This document shows positions 11,959 to 25,700 of a DNA stretch of 64,000 nucleotides, one piece after another. The stretch is taken from NCBI GenBank assembly GCA_013076295.1, contig RQOL01000872.1, positions 62,001 through 126,000 on the forward strand, read 5' to 3'. The stretch comes from Sanderia malayensis. Lineage: Eukaryota > Cnidaria > Scyphozoa > Semaeostomeae > Pelagiidae. The notes beneath the pieces are model-generated. The model was not told the origin of the DNA and ran no database searches. It saw nothing but the letters and a program-made list of their open reading frames with translations. The translations under genes and the position numbers were made by a program. Every line of letters starts with the position of its first letter. The stretch's first letter is position 1.

Positions 11959-12435
11959 TATTTTGGCCTCCGACGTGAGTGGAACAGCGATCTTCATAAA
12001 AAGTAGGGTGGGTTTCCGTTGTTTTGGCCTTTGATCTGAGTGAAACAGCGATCTTCAACAGAAGTGGGGTGGGTTTCTGTTGTTTTGGCCTTCGACCTGA
12101 GTGGGATAGCGATCTTCATAAAAAGTAGGGTGGGTTTCCGTTGTTTTGGCCTTTGATCTGAGTGAAACAGCGATATTCAACAGAAGTGGGGTGGGTTTCT
12201 GTTGTTTTGGCCTTCGACCTGAATGGGATAGCGATCTTCAGCAAAAGTGGGGTGGGTTTCAGTTGTTTTGGCCTTCTATCCGAGTTGGAAAGCGATCTTC
12301 AACAAAAGTGGGGTGGGGTTCTGTTGTTTTGGCCTTCGATCTGAGTGAAACAGCGATCTTCAACAGAAGTGGGGTGGGTTTTTTATTGTTATTGCCTCTG
12401 ATCTGAGTGGAACAGTGATATTGAACAAAAGTGGG
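11959..12435. repeat. 61-bp minisatellite array, unit 3
   Basis: Matches the unit 1 array almost base for base at an offset of 6240 bp. One visible difference is cgagtggga at about 6042 against cgagttgga at about 12282. Confidence 0.9.
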
Positions 12436-13715
12436 ATAGACACGCAAAGTAATATACTTTCAGTTGAAATTATGCAAGTTTTAATAGCTCCATCCATTCC
12501 CCTAACACACGGTCCATGGAACCCCCGAGCCCCTGTTTCCATTCCAGGTTGTTCCAGGTCCATGTTTTCCCCTGATGCGAGAAATCCAGCACATTATTCC
12601 GCGTGGCAGAAACACCTCAACTCAAAACCCACGCAGAGAATAAGCTCTGTGAACAATAGATCAGGTTTGCGAGTAATATCAGAAAACCATTGCGAATGAA
12701 TTGATCCACTGGGATCGAGATTTTGATTAAAGAATAAACAGTTTAAAAAATACAGATTAAATCTCCCTAGCACACGGTGCATGTAATCCCGAGCCCCGAT
12801 TGCCATTCCAAGTTGTTCTGGGTCCATGTTTTTATCCATGCACAAATTTCAGCAGCTATTTTAGCCAGTGTGGCAGAAACGCCTGAACTCGAGCCCCATG
12901 CAGAGAAACTTTGTGAACAAAGGATCAGATTTGTGAGTACATAATATGAGAAAACAGATTCGGACTGAATTTATCAATTTCATTCGAGATTTCGATTAAA
13001 GAATACACACTTTTAATACACCAGTTGGCACTCAATAACGCATGTTTATAACTACACGAATTCCATGAAAGCAATACGCAAGCCCATTATGAAAATTTTA
13101 GTGGGGCCCCAAATTTGAATGCTCCTAAACACCCAGGGACCAGTCAAAAATGATTAAATATAAGTGCTTTTAAAAACAACAAATCATGAAAGTTTTTGAA
13201 CAATTTACTCACATCTTTCACAGGCCAAAATCCACAACTTTCGTGTTTTGAATAGCGAATCACGCTCAGTGACAGGCACTTTTAGAATCCACGTGGAATT
13301 GAAGCAACCTTTCCAGCGTTTATCTGATCCAGAAAGAAATTGATGTGCTTGAACGATGAATCCACAATGTTAGCAGGCGGATGGCAAGTCGGCAATAGTA
13401 ATTCAGCAAAATAGCTTTTAGGCAACTCCACGTGTTTAGAACGCCTTCGGTTCAGTGAAATCCCAAAATTGCTGTTTCTGAAATTCATGAGTTACATCGT
13501 TGTACCCAAACCTGTTCTTATAAAAGCAGAATTTGATTATTCATCGGTTTAGTATTCGATTTGATATAGTGGAGATTTGTAAAGCAAAGAATAATTTAGA
13601 AATTTAGAGCACGCAAAAATTTCTATAAACCAGCTCATCAGAATATCTTGAAAACACGATAAGAAGGATACAAAGAAGTTTAGTAAAAGGAAATAGATGG
13701 AACTTAGCCACTTAC

Positions 13716-13895
13716 CAGTAGAGTTCTGCTCGGAACAATTCTGAAGAGTAACATTCAAGTAAAATTCCAGTTGATGGCAAAGGAGGGCAAAATAGCTTTT
13801 AGACAACTGGACCAGGTGCTTTGAAGGCCTTCGGTTGAGTGAGAGCACGAAATTGCTGTTTCTGAAATTCGTGATTTAGATCGTCGCATCCAGAC
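13716..13895 (-). repeat. Exon-like module 1, unit 3
   Basis: 180 bp, flanked by acceptor and GTAAGT donor on the minus strand. It is the first of four tandem modules spaced about 384 bp apart. Confidence 0.6.
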
Positions 13896-14099
13896 CTGTA
13901 ATTATAAAAGCACAATTCGATAATTCATCGGTTTAGTATTCGATTTGATATAGTGGAGATTTGTAAAGCAAAGAATTATTTAGAAATTTAGAGCGCGCAA
14001 AAATTTCTATAAACCAGCTCATCAGAATATCTTGAAAACACGATAAGAAGGATACAAAGAAGTTTAGTAAAGGAATATAGAAACAACTCAGCCACTTAC

Positions 14100-14278
14100 C
14101 AGTAAAGTTCTGCTCGAAAAAGTTCTGAAGAGTAACATTCAAGTAAAATTCCAGTTGATGGCAAAGGAGAGCAAAATAGCTTTTAGACAACTGCACTACG
14201 TGCTTTAAGGCCTTCGGTTGAGTGAAAGCACGAAATTGCTGTTTCTGAAATTCGTGATTTAGATCGTCGCTTCCAGAC
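14100..14278 (-). repeat. Exon-like module 2, unit 3
   Basis: 179 bp. One base is missing relative to the others, and this is the only copy whose whole length is open in one frame (contains EFQKQQFRAFTQPKALKHVV). It could be a chance consequence of the deletion or the least decayed copy. Confidence 0.6.
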
Positions 14279-14482
14279 CTGTAATTATAAAAGCAGAATT
14301 TGATAATTCATCGTTTTAGTATTCGATTTAGTACATTGGGGATTTCTAAAGCAAAGAATTATTTAGAAATTTAGAGCGCGCAAAAATTTCTATAAATCAG
14401 CTCATCAGAATATTTTGAAAACAGGATAAGAAAGATACAAAGAAGTTTAGTAAAGGCAAATATAAACAACTTAGTCACTTAC

Positions 14483-14667
14483 CAGTAGAGTTCTGCTCGG
14501 AACAATTCTGAAGAGTAACATTCAAGTAAAATTCCAGTTGATGGCAAAGGAGGGCAAAATAGCTTTTAGACAACTGCACCACGTGCTTTGAAGGCTTTCA
14601 GTTCAGTTGAGTGAAATCACGAAATTGCTGTTTCTGAAATTCCTTATTTAGATCGTTGTATCCAGAC
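14483..14667 (-). repeat. Exon-like module 3, unit 3
   Basis: 185 bp with the same 5-bp duplication as the unit 1 module. Flanking intron sequence also matches unit 1, so unit 1 looks like unit 3 with modules removed. Confidence 0.6.
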
Positions 14668-14870
14668 CTGTAATTATAAAAGCAGAATTTGATAATTCAT
14701 CGTTTTAGTATTCGATTTAATATAGTGGAGATTTGTAAAGCAAAGAATTATTTAGAAATTTAGAGCGCGCAAAAATTTCTAAAAACCAGTTGACATGAAT
14801 CTTTTGAAATCAAGATAAGAAGGTACAAAGAAATTTAGGAAAGGCAAAGAGAAACAACTTAGCCACTTAC

Positions 14871-15050
14871 CAGTACAGTTTTGCTCGTAACAGTTCTGAA
14901 GAGCAACATTGAAGCAAAATTCCAGTTGATGGCAAGGGAGGGCAAAATAGCTTTTAGACAACTGCACCACGTGCTTTGAAGGCTTTCAGTTGAGTGAAAT
15001 CACGAAATTGCTGTTTCTGAAATTCCTTATTTAGATCGTTGTATCCAGAC
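14871..15050 (-). repeat. Exon-like module 4, unit 3
   Basis: 180 bp, flanked by acceptor and GTAAGT donor. It is the module nearest the first-exon-like block. Confidence 0.6.
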
Positions 15051-15253
15051 CTGTAATTATAAAAGCAGAATTTGATAATTCATCGTTTTAGTATTCGATT
15101 TAGGGCAGTGGGGATTTCTAAAGCAAAAAATTATTTAGAACTTTAGAGCGCCTAAAAATTTCTAAAAACCAGTCGACCTGAATATATTGAAATCAAAATA
15201 AGAAGGTACAAAGAAATTTAGTAAAGGCCAACAGAAACAACTTAGCCACTTAC

Positions 15254-15930
15254 CAGTTAAATCCTGAAGCTTTTAGTTGGAAATCTCGAGTAAAACGGCA
15301 GCAAAAATAAAACAGCCATCCAACAAAATAAATCCATTCGGTTTGCCTGCCCATCCCAAAAATTCGAAAATCAAAAATGAATGCACACTTTTCTCTTTCT
15401 CGTCAACCAACCAAAGGTCAAGGTAACAAAGGACGCAAACGAATAAGTGCGAAACGTAACAGGGTTTCATTGTTTCGAAAAGGCTTCGCAACGCAAAACA
15501 ACGCAGGATCGATCTTTACAGAAACATAACATCATCCAGACGCCGTATTCGTCAGGGGGTTACTGAGCACAAAACGTTTTGTTCGATTCAAAAGCTTCAG
15601 TACGCGTCAAAGCTCTCGACACGTCCCCCGCACGCAAAACAAAAGGCGAAAGAACAGCACGCACTCCATCCTCTCACACGAAAGAGAAAGGCCTCTTTAC
15701 GGGAAAACAAAGGGCGAAGAATTTTCGAGTTAGAAAATTGGAAATATCTCGAAAACCAAAACGAATTTCGAAAAACCAAAAAGGTTGTGCAAATATACAC
15801 GTTACTGGGAAGACGTCCGAGTCGGTTTGGAATTAAATAGAGCAGGCAGATTCTGAAAACCGGCCGGACAAAACTCGCGAATGGAAGCCTTTGAGCGCAA
15901 CACCTTTACCGCTCCAATTTTAGTATAAGG
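15254..15930 (-). other. First-exon-like block, unit 3
   Basis: The counterpart of 7864-8530. The sequence similarity ends near 15925, where the locus passes into unique DNA. Confidence 0.45.
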
Positions 15931-16726
15931 TTGATGTGTGAACCTGAACATTACGAAATCAAAATCAAATCGAAAGGATGCGGTTGTTGCTGCATGCCAC
16001 ATGGAGTGACCTAACACATCTAAAAAACAATGCTTTCATGTTACTTTGCATTCAAAGATAAAAAAAACCTAAAATTCCAAACGCTTGATTCATAAACTTT
16101 AGATAGGCGAACTAATCATGTACATGCATAAATTGTTAATTCTCAGAAACAAAAAAGTTAACTCACAGCAATTCAATTGTTTTGCAACTTTTGGTGATGG
16201 AGGCAGAGATTGGATCAAATTTAAACATTTCATGACACCAGTATGCCTTTATGAATTCTAGTAAACGATTTGTGAATTCTACTAAAAACAAACTTAAAAT
16301 AGACTAGAAGTATCAAAATAATATCCAAACAATATACATTAAATTTCATTTACCACATCGTATCATTAAAGACATTCAATTTCAAATTATCATAATAGAG
16401 ACATGATACGGTAACAGGATATCGAAGATGATACTTGATGCATAATACATGTAAATATAACATATATAGAAAACGTACAACCAGGGAAGAGACGTGAGAT
16501 ATGTTATTCGGACTTCATGTTAACGCAATCTTCAGATTGAAGATTTCTTGTCGGAAGATTGCGTGAGCATAAAAGTCAGAGTGACGGAAAATGTGTTTGT
16601 TCTCTGATTGTAGCTACTTCTTCTATCCCGTTGCCCTGTGGTGCATATAGAGCAATATTCCTTGGTGTAGACAAAATTAACTCAGTATATATAATATATT
16701 TAAATATACATATTAAATAACTTATC
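15931..16726. other. Intergenic, 3' side of CWF19L2
   Basis: AT-rich. The probable 3' untranslated region of CWF19L2 lies in the right part. A short imperfect hairpin (GCAATCTTC ... GAAGATTGC, about 16525-16563) is visible. No gene is seen. Confidence 0.5.
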
Positions 16727-19700
16727 TCATGAATCTCTTGTCCAGTCGTGGTCCTTCCAATTATCAGAAAATTCAAGCACTTTGCGTTTGTGTTGCTGGA
16801 AAGTCTCTTTATGCGGCTTTCTCCACTTTCTTGGCTCCAAATCTAACATACCACCAATAATTTCCTAAACAAAACAAAGACCATTCCAGTTACAAGCACA
16901 TGCTTTCCTCACTACTATTACTATCTATACAGGTTCAAATCTGTTACCTGCATTTGTTATTAATAGCAACTGAGCATAGATATTCCAAACACCCAAATAG
17001 TAGACAATTTATTTGAGCTAATAATGTTTTAAGTTATGGACAGCAACAGGAAACGGTGTATAAATCACATATAAAGCAAACCAGAATCAAGAAAAAGAAA
17101 ACGCTTGATAGGTCAGAGGAAATAATTTGACAACAAAATGTAGAGACAACAATCATTAATAAGTTGAGAATGAGCACTGATTGCTCACATTCGATTTGAC
17201 CATGGATTCTGATCTGACCATATCAGTTATATGACTTCGGTCAATCAGAATCATACATGGCCGTTACTGACTTGATTTGAGTTATAAAACTACTTTACCT
17301 TTCCGAAATAATTTTCAAAAGCATCTTCGTCTTCAATGACATGCCCAAATCCACCATCTAAACCAAACTCAACAGCAAAGTATGGCAATCCTTTGGGAAT
17401 CTGAAGGCAAGCAATAAATGCAACAAATTAAAAATATTCATAAAATAGATCACACATATGGATGCATAGTATGCATGGATGATATTCGTAATATATACGG
17501 GACATGTGCAAGGGTAGGTGTAGGGAAGATGAAGCAAAATAGATCCAGATTGAGTGTTTAATTTTTACCAATATTGATTGCCCATTCAATACTCTGTATG
17601 CCTTTCAGTGGCGTAGCCAGAGCGGGAAGATTGGGGGGGGGCAAAGAGGCAAATTTTTTGGCAAATGAAGCCTTGTTTTTTTGTCGTACCCCCCTACAAA
17701 TTTTATTGCAGATTTGCACTTTTCTCAGAGACCAACTTTCTGCGAATTGGAGGGGGGCAGCTGCCCCCTTGCCCCCCCCCTCGCTAGGCTACTGATGCCT
17801 TTCATTGTCTTGGAAGGAATTTCAAAATCAAAAAAATACAAATTAGCTACACCTAGTTTGTACATAAGCATAACTTATTTTCATTAAAACAGAGAATACT
17901 TTACAAATGTACATACCGATTTTTTAGGCCCTTTGCTTCGTGGAATGTCAATAACTTTCTTGTTTTGTGCCCATTCTGTCTCAGATTCTTGAATAGCTTT
18001 CTGTGAATAACAAAAATAGTAGCATTTTCTTCTAACAAAAACAGTTGCAGAGCTTTTCCTCATAATTCAAATAAAGAAAATCATTTGCACCGAGCACTCA
18101 TTTTTAGAGTTCTAATGAAAAAAGAAATGCTCGCGAGAAGCAGTAAGAACTCAAATGATTATAATACAGTGAAAATTTGAAGCACTTGTGAGATTCATAT
18201 AACTAAAGATCGAAAGAGCATTATTCGTTAGTTGTAAATAATGTTCCTCTATCTTAATCTTGGGTACATTTCCCCTCAATTTAGCTTCCCTTAATTCTTC
18301 CCTCAACATTTGTAATCTTAGCATTAGATGCTTTGTTGCTTCAAGATGAAATAATATAATGAATAATGTGATAAGAAAGCGTTGCACGAAGTCACTTATA
18401 AAAAATGAGATGTTACCTTGAAATAAATAGGCGCCATATCACCAATCTCCTTTGGTACAGGTATGCACTCAATAAACATATGATGTTGCTTCTTCGCAGA
18501 CTTGAACGTTTCAAGAAATATAACATCTTCATCCTGAAAATCGGTCAAAAAGCAAAGATAAAAAATGACAAAACATAAAATAGAAATAAGCATCAGCAAA
18601 GCAAAAAAATACAATTTAAACAGCAGCATTTAAAATGTGGCGACGTGTTACAAATAACAACTCCATAAATTACTTTGTGGGGTTTGTTTCGCCAACAAAT
18701 AGCTTTGTTTGCTTCATCAAACAATCTTTACACTGATCAATAGAAAAATTTACCTTTTCTTTGAACATCTTCACCAGACTTTGTTTGAACATCTGAAAAT
18801 GAAACAAATACATCTTAAACAAGTGTAAAAATATTCTACTGGCAATGAAAAGAGTAAGATATAAAGTAATGTAGCAAAGTGTGAGGAAAAAATAGATATT
18901 TTAAAAGGGTGTCATGTATATAATATCATTTATATAGCATTATATTTGACTATGGAGTTTTAAGTGTGGCTTTGTGGAGTAATAATTAATGCATGTCATA
19001 CCATAACCTCCTGCATTATATCTTCATCTAAGTATGTTGAAGCAACGATGTGTTGCATCGGCAAGATCAGGCAATGCCCATCTGTTAGCGATGAGGTGAT
19101 TGGTAATGCCAGGTATGTCTATATGCACAAAAAATTGGGGAAATGTCTCAAAACTTGCAGTCTCCAGTGATTGCTAAGTGATTAAGACTCCAATGATTAA
19201 GAATCAAACCTCAATAAAGAACTTTGAGAAAATGAAACTTCAAGACACTCATAGACAATTTATGGGTAAGCATGAATCGTCCATGAGCGCATGCAGTTGA
19301 AGTTTGACTATGGATAACTCAAATTCGCATTTGCTCGAGTAAACACGCAAGACTAATCAGTATTAGACATGTCCAGGTTTTATTGCCGACGGCTTAAATT
19401 GCGCGACTACTTACTTGCGATGCTATACTGATGATCAAATGCTTTGCAATCTCGGGATTCTCGAAACAGAATCTGCATTTGGCAATCTGAGCCATGCTTT
19501 TGTGATGATCTACAAAAAACAAATCAGTTGAATTACTAAAGCATACTAAGCATACATTAAACAGCATCGTCCAAAGTACCGTACCATTCTTCCACCTAAC
19601 ATAGTAAGAATAATAAGTGTGACTTCCAAATCATGTTAAACTATGTTGCTTTCAGACCCAGATTCAGCCAACATCCCATTACTCGGACTCAAACTCAGCA

Positions 19701-22700
19701 AAATAAATTGTTATATTTAACACAGATATACATGACATTGAAGCATGTATGGAAGCCATCAAACGAGCTGATGGCACATGTGGAATAAGCTGTAAGCTAG
19801 CTACTTCTAATTCATCAGCCACAACAAAGTACAATCAACCTTGAAACTAATGTATTTTATCACAATACCTGACATTGCTTTGTGTTTTGATTTTTCCTCC
19901 CTTGCGCCTTGAGATTCTTTGTTGGCTGATGAAGTTTCGAACATATCATCGAGAGTATAGTAATCACCCATGGTATTACCAAGCTAGAAAAAGTAACACG
20001 CATCATGGTAATACATGAGAAGACCTTTACACATATTTATCAAATGAAATAGAATAACCTATCAATTGAACCTCACGGTATCAATCTAGTATATTGTCTG
20101 ACAAGGGATCCAGTAATGAATCGGTACTTATTAAGTAGGTATCTTGCGAAGGCCACTGATAAAAACGATGTTCGTGCCTGTGAAGTCACAAAAAAGAACC
20201 AGCTTGAAATAAATTGATATCCAGAAATTTGAGCTTACCTTTCCAGCGAGTCGTGATAACACTTGCTTTTGATGGTCCTCGGAGGTTGTTAGTCTTTCTT
20301 CTTCAATCTGACCAATAAAATAAGCAATAATTAAAGATATTTGTAGCAGACCTAAAGAGTTATTCAATGTAAACTAAAATAATCCCAGCATTAAAAGTGC
20401 TGGGATAATGTTAGTTTACATTTACATTGGTTGCATGATATTTTTTCATTACAGTTTTTAAACTTCACACGCAGATTTGCGCTGTAAAGTAGACAACTCT
20501 TAAAAGGATAAGACATTTCAAAGTACAACAAACCTTGTTTTACAAGCAAAGCAAAAACATAGAGTGAATAAGTGAAGAACATAGTGCAGATGCATGCAAG
20601 AAGTATTGACAAAATTATTTATTCAGTGAAATAACGACACGATATTTACCATAGATTTGAGGCTTGTACTGTCATCCAGTTGATGATATCTTACTCTGTT
20701 TCCTTTGGCGTCATGAGTCTCAATCTAAAAAGCAAACAATAAAGCCCATTGTAAAATCTCAACAACGAATCTCAATTCAAGATAGATTTCTGCTTCTAAT
20801 TTGTGGCTCAACTAACATTACCCAAATGCATTTAAACTTCCATCGGTCGAACATTGTTTTAATCAGATTGCCTCATGCATAGAACACTTTTCTACACCCC
20901 TGGATTTCCCTTGCTCCATATATAGCCCTCACATTGAATGCTTGATGACTCAGACACTTAATATTTCGAACAAATCTTCTATTGATCGTGATGAAAGACA
21001 CAAGGTTCTACCATGTGCATCAACTATTTTCTCGGAGTGTAAATTTAAGATCGCTCTTGCATACAACTCAAGTTACATGGTTTGCAGTAAACCTGATAAT
21101 TTAGAGCAATAAACATACAAACAAGAAAGAGGACGTATCTCTCCCACCCTTATACTCACTTTTTTCAATTTCTTTCGCTTTCTTCTCGGCTCTGCATCTT
21201 CACCGCTAGTCTTCAAAGGGTACAGATTTCCATGTCGATCGGTTCTTGTGAGTATAACTTCTTCCGCTACCTCTTCTTCCTTACCTTTGTCACGCGAATG
21301 TTTCTTTGATCCACTTGATACAGTCTTCTTTCCTTCTTCCAGTTTGTGTCTTAGTTGTTCTGCAAGCTCCTTAAAAAGACAACTGAACATTTCAAATACT
21401 TTCTGACACTGTCGGCTACAAGAAGAACTTTAACAACAAGTAACTATCTCGGGTTGCAATTGTGGGCGTTCGTTGGATGCACGTCATTGGATATACCTCT
21501 ATAACTATTGGGTTTACTATGAACGCTTATGTCAATGCAATACAATACAAGTAATAGCCAACAGAGCACAAGATAAGAGCACAACAAAACACAACATGCC
21601 ACGTCACACACCATTGCAGTGATACATTGCTTTTCTCATATATATACATATCATATATGCATTACAATATTACATTGTTACATTAAATATACATAAAAGA
21701 CTTACCTCATTACCAATCAGTTCTGCTCTTAATATCTTCGCGCTGATTTCATTAATCTGCTTTTCAGACAACGGTTCGAAACAAACATCCTCCTCCTCCT
21801 CAGGAGACTCAGAACTATCTTCACCTTCGCTTGAGTCACTATCACGTGTTTTGGACACGTCGCTATTCGCAGTGTCATTGGTTGTATCTTTCTGTTTTCC
21901 ACTTGAATGTGCAAAAGCTGACGTGTCAGGATATCTTTTCGTTTCATCTAAAGATGATATTGAACTGGGTGCAGGGCCATCATCTCTGCATCAAAATAAA
22001 TAAAAGTGTCAGGAGTTGAAAATTAAAGAGTTCACGCTTTAACCTCGATCCCACGGTCAATTCAAGTCTCATGGGTGATAAGCGTGGCAAATTTAGCGAG
22101 GCTGGAGTAGTAAACAGATACATAGGAACGAGTTTAGTTTCAGCCCTCTAAAAGGGACACCCTCGGAACTTAAGTGGGAGCTGTCCATTTGGCAAGGAAT
22201 AAAAATCTATATCCACCATAAGCCTTAAAGAAGCATCTGCAGAGAGCGAGCTGACTCTACCAAGATTTTCCAACATTAAGTGAAATTTCTCTATGACAAA
22301 CACTCGTGCAGCAAACTTCCCTTCGGCTGGTAAATTACATAAGCTGCAGATAAAAGCACTAATTGGTTTCCTTCAAGATTCACCACATCGATGAGATAGC
22401 ATTGTAGCTACCCGAGAATAAGTTGCAAAAATATAAAGACGAGATCATTGAAGACATAGAACCAACCTGATTTCTTTACTTTTATGCGACCTAGTGTCTT
22501 CTTTCCTCCAACTGCTCCTATTGTTTCCTCTTCTCCAATCAGATCGTCTTTCTCTGTCATCTTCGGATCTGCAAAACAAGCAACGATTATGAACGATAAA
22601 TTACACAATATTCAAGATGTTGTACGATTGCAAGACGTGCATTAAACTATAATCAAAATAAAACACATAACTGCCTCTATCTCAAACTAGCTTCTCGATC

Positions 22701-25700
22701 CCATGGACATGGGAATACAATGATAATTATTTTCTCTTTTTCTCTCCCCCCCCCCTCTTTCTCTGGCTCGACATCACACTTGACAGTTTGGAGATAGAGA
22801 GGTTCAATGCACGATGCGACAATGCGGTGAGAGAAATTTTACCTATTTCTTCGTCCCGACGCTCTGAGTAAGGCATTCAATTTTTCCATAGACTATAAAA
22901 GAAAATGCAACAAAACAGTTGGCAGTGTTTTGGAGATGATACTGACACATTTGGCAAATTCAAGACTTTGTGGTATGTTGAATCTGTGGATACACACTTT
23001 TTTTATAAGAATACCTTAACTTATACTGAGCATCGATCTTTTTTATCGTTATTCTTAAATTTCCATTGTTTTTTGGTAATTTTGAGCTTCAATATTCTTA
23101 TAAACTATATTCTTATAAAAAAAGTGTGTGATGACAAAATAATGCAAAATAGAACCATTCTTACCCCCCATCTTTCAACGACCACTTCTTCCAAATCTCT
23201 TCCTTCATCTTTCGCTTGTTCTTTTGCCCTTTGGTAGGCTTTCTCGATCCAACTTCTTCCAGCATCGCCGAATGAAGATTCTACACAACGATAGAAAAAT
23301 ATCAAAACCAAAATAATTCTCAATCCATCTATATAACAGGATCTTGTTAGCTATACTACAACGATGTCACTTCGAGGAAGACTAAAAAGCGACGAGTTTG
23401 AAGCTTTATTCAGCTCTCATTGAGCAAATACTACTATAACTATTAAAGAACACAGAACTTTAAATCCATTCCAAATGAATTCTTGAGTGAAAATGTTCTA
23501 TAAAGCACAATCTCTTGCGAAATCCGACGAGACTCCGATTGCAAGTGGTGTCTGTTTAAAGGTCTACGAAAGAGCTAAGTTGACCCGTGCTAAAAATAAA
23601 ACGCAATTCAACTACACTAACTTAAAATATACTTCCTGTAATCACATGCAGAGCCTCTAATCACAGGCACAGTCTCCTGGTCATTGTACAAACGCATTTA
23701 ATTGGATAAAATCAAGCATCTATTTATAAATTGTGCACATGAACGCTTTTGTATCATTGACACAAAATTAAGGACTGCATGTGTCAAACATATTAATATG
23801 CGTCAAACTATGCATTCCGGAGATAATTGGGTCAAACTATGCATCATGGAGATAATGGGCCAAACTATGCATTATGGAGATATTTGCAATTGTATGCCAA
23901 AATGGTAACCGTTCTTTATACATTTTGTTGTTGACGTTTCTTAACATTAAATAAAAACCAAAAAACCTACTTGGTTCCTTGTTGGCGCTGCTCTGACTTT
24001 TCTCTATGGGCAATCCAGATCCCCCATCTTTCCAATGAGGATTCAATTCTCGTGGATGCTGTCCAGGCTACAAGAATACAAGACTAATTATTAAAACATG
24101 TAAAACCTTGTTGTTCTAAGTCATTCAACCTCCTTATGGATCCTCTGCAGTTGCAAGAGGCTGCATTTGACTTCAAAAGGAAGTTTTCCAGAGAATTTCG
24201 TATCGGCTTTTGCATAGTGTTATCAATATATCAAATGCGACATTTCAAATCAAACGTTTCCTATCATATAAATAGAATCACAACCTTTTACTTTTCTAGA
24301 TGGCATATTTTGGCAATTAGTTGGTCTTTATTGACATTTTGGATTCATACTTTTTCAAACTTGAGAGTTTGGATGGCTTCTGCGACAATATTAATGTCCA
24401 CCTCACAAACAACCATGGTCAAAAGTCCTTGGGACAGTGGGATTTATTTGGATAATGGGATAATGTAGTTTAGTCAAGGCATCCCTGTGAACGCCATGAA
24501 AATATAATGTTGCCGTTATAGTAAAGCCTGGTTTCCATATAGTCGTCGAGGGTCGTTGATGGTCGCTCAAAAGATTAAAATCAGCTTTTGACAATACCTC
24601 TGTGTAATTTTTAATTTAATTCCAGTGAACCTCAGCAACTATATGGAAACCAGGCGTAACTTTGGTCGTTCATTGAAGCAATTACCTGGTGAATTGCCAT
24701 TCTTTCTTTGTCTTTCTCCATTTTCTCTTCATGTCTATTCGCCCTTTTCGTAGCTTGTGAAACAGATGAGCCTGCAACGTAGTCTAGAAGTGACGAAGAC
24801 AACATCCAATCTTCTCTCTATGAATAGACAATAATAAGATCAATCAAATGCTGACCAAGCTGACTGATGAGAGATTCAAAACGACGACCCTTGGCCTGCC
24901 ACGTAATGACATTATGAATAGTGAATGAAAGTAGGAGCCTCAAAAGCATTTGAAGTATAGACTCACTACATTACGTCCCAGTGCCTCGCTCGCAATTCGT
25001 TCAACTCAACACAAGTGCGTGCGCATAAAAACGAGCAGGGCACAGAGACGCAATGTAGTGAGCCCAGTTGAAGTACCGTAAATGACGAAATTAAAGCCCC
25101 GGGCGCCTATTTAAGAAATAACAATTTAAAGGGGGCGCTAAATCGACAGGGGCGGTTAATTCAACAGGGCGTTTGTTAAACTTTGCTTACACCATGTAAG
25201 AAAGAAATTATTTCCATTATTTTACTTCCAGCTTGTTCCAGTTCTGATGGTTGGTCATATTCCCATCTCTCGTCTCATAGTTAATTAATGAAAAACAAAG
25301 AAGAAAACTTTGTTTCAGCTGTGGGTTGCTGAACCAAGAATACGCGAAGTTGCACTTTCCAGTGAATTTTTCCGCCTTTACAGACGGTTTGAGGTTTGCT
25401 TAGGGGGCGCTTATTCAAGCAGGGGCGCTTATTGCAAAATATTGCCTCTATCCCGGGGCGTTTATTCGGCAGGGGTGGTTATTTGGCAGGAGGCGCTAAT
25501 TCCATCATTTACGGTACCTAAAAGTGGTCAGCAGCCGCAGTAGCATACTAGCCTGTGCTGCGCAGGAGCTGTGAGTTGTGGCTCAACTATCCTTACAATT
25601 ACCTAATGGCTTCACAAGCGCAATATCCAGGAATTTAGTACTGCGCAGGTCTGCCCACCTTTAGGGATTGATACATCATATACAGTAAACACCCGCGTAT

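Larger units (their letters stand above)
5681..15930 (-). repeat. Three-unit tandem locus of minisatellite plus exon-like modules
   Basis: The stretch consists of three head-to-tail units: 5681-8545, 8546-11920 and 11921-15930. Along the plus strand each has a GC-rich hairpin, a 61-bp minisatellite, a spacer of about 800 bp, splice-bounded modules and a block of about 650 bp. Read on the minus strand, the 650-bp block would be a first exon ending in a GTAAGT donor (boundaries 7864, 11237, 15254), followed by repeated modules of about 180 bp. All module copies keep the acceptor (attacag or similar) and the donor CTG/GTAAGT. No reading frame is shared between copies, so a spliced non-coding RNA family or a decayed gene family is more likely than a protein gene. 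Unit 3 holds four modules; units 1 and 2 hold one each. Confidence 0.7.

Noticed and set aside
22408..22608. 66-codon minus-strand frame ([19 protein letters not shown])
   Set aside because: It overlaps a CWF19L2 exon in the wrong frame. Only the other frame ([11 protein letters not shown]) joins both neighbours in phase.
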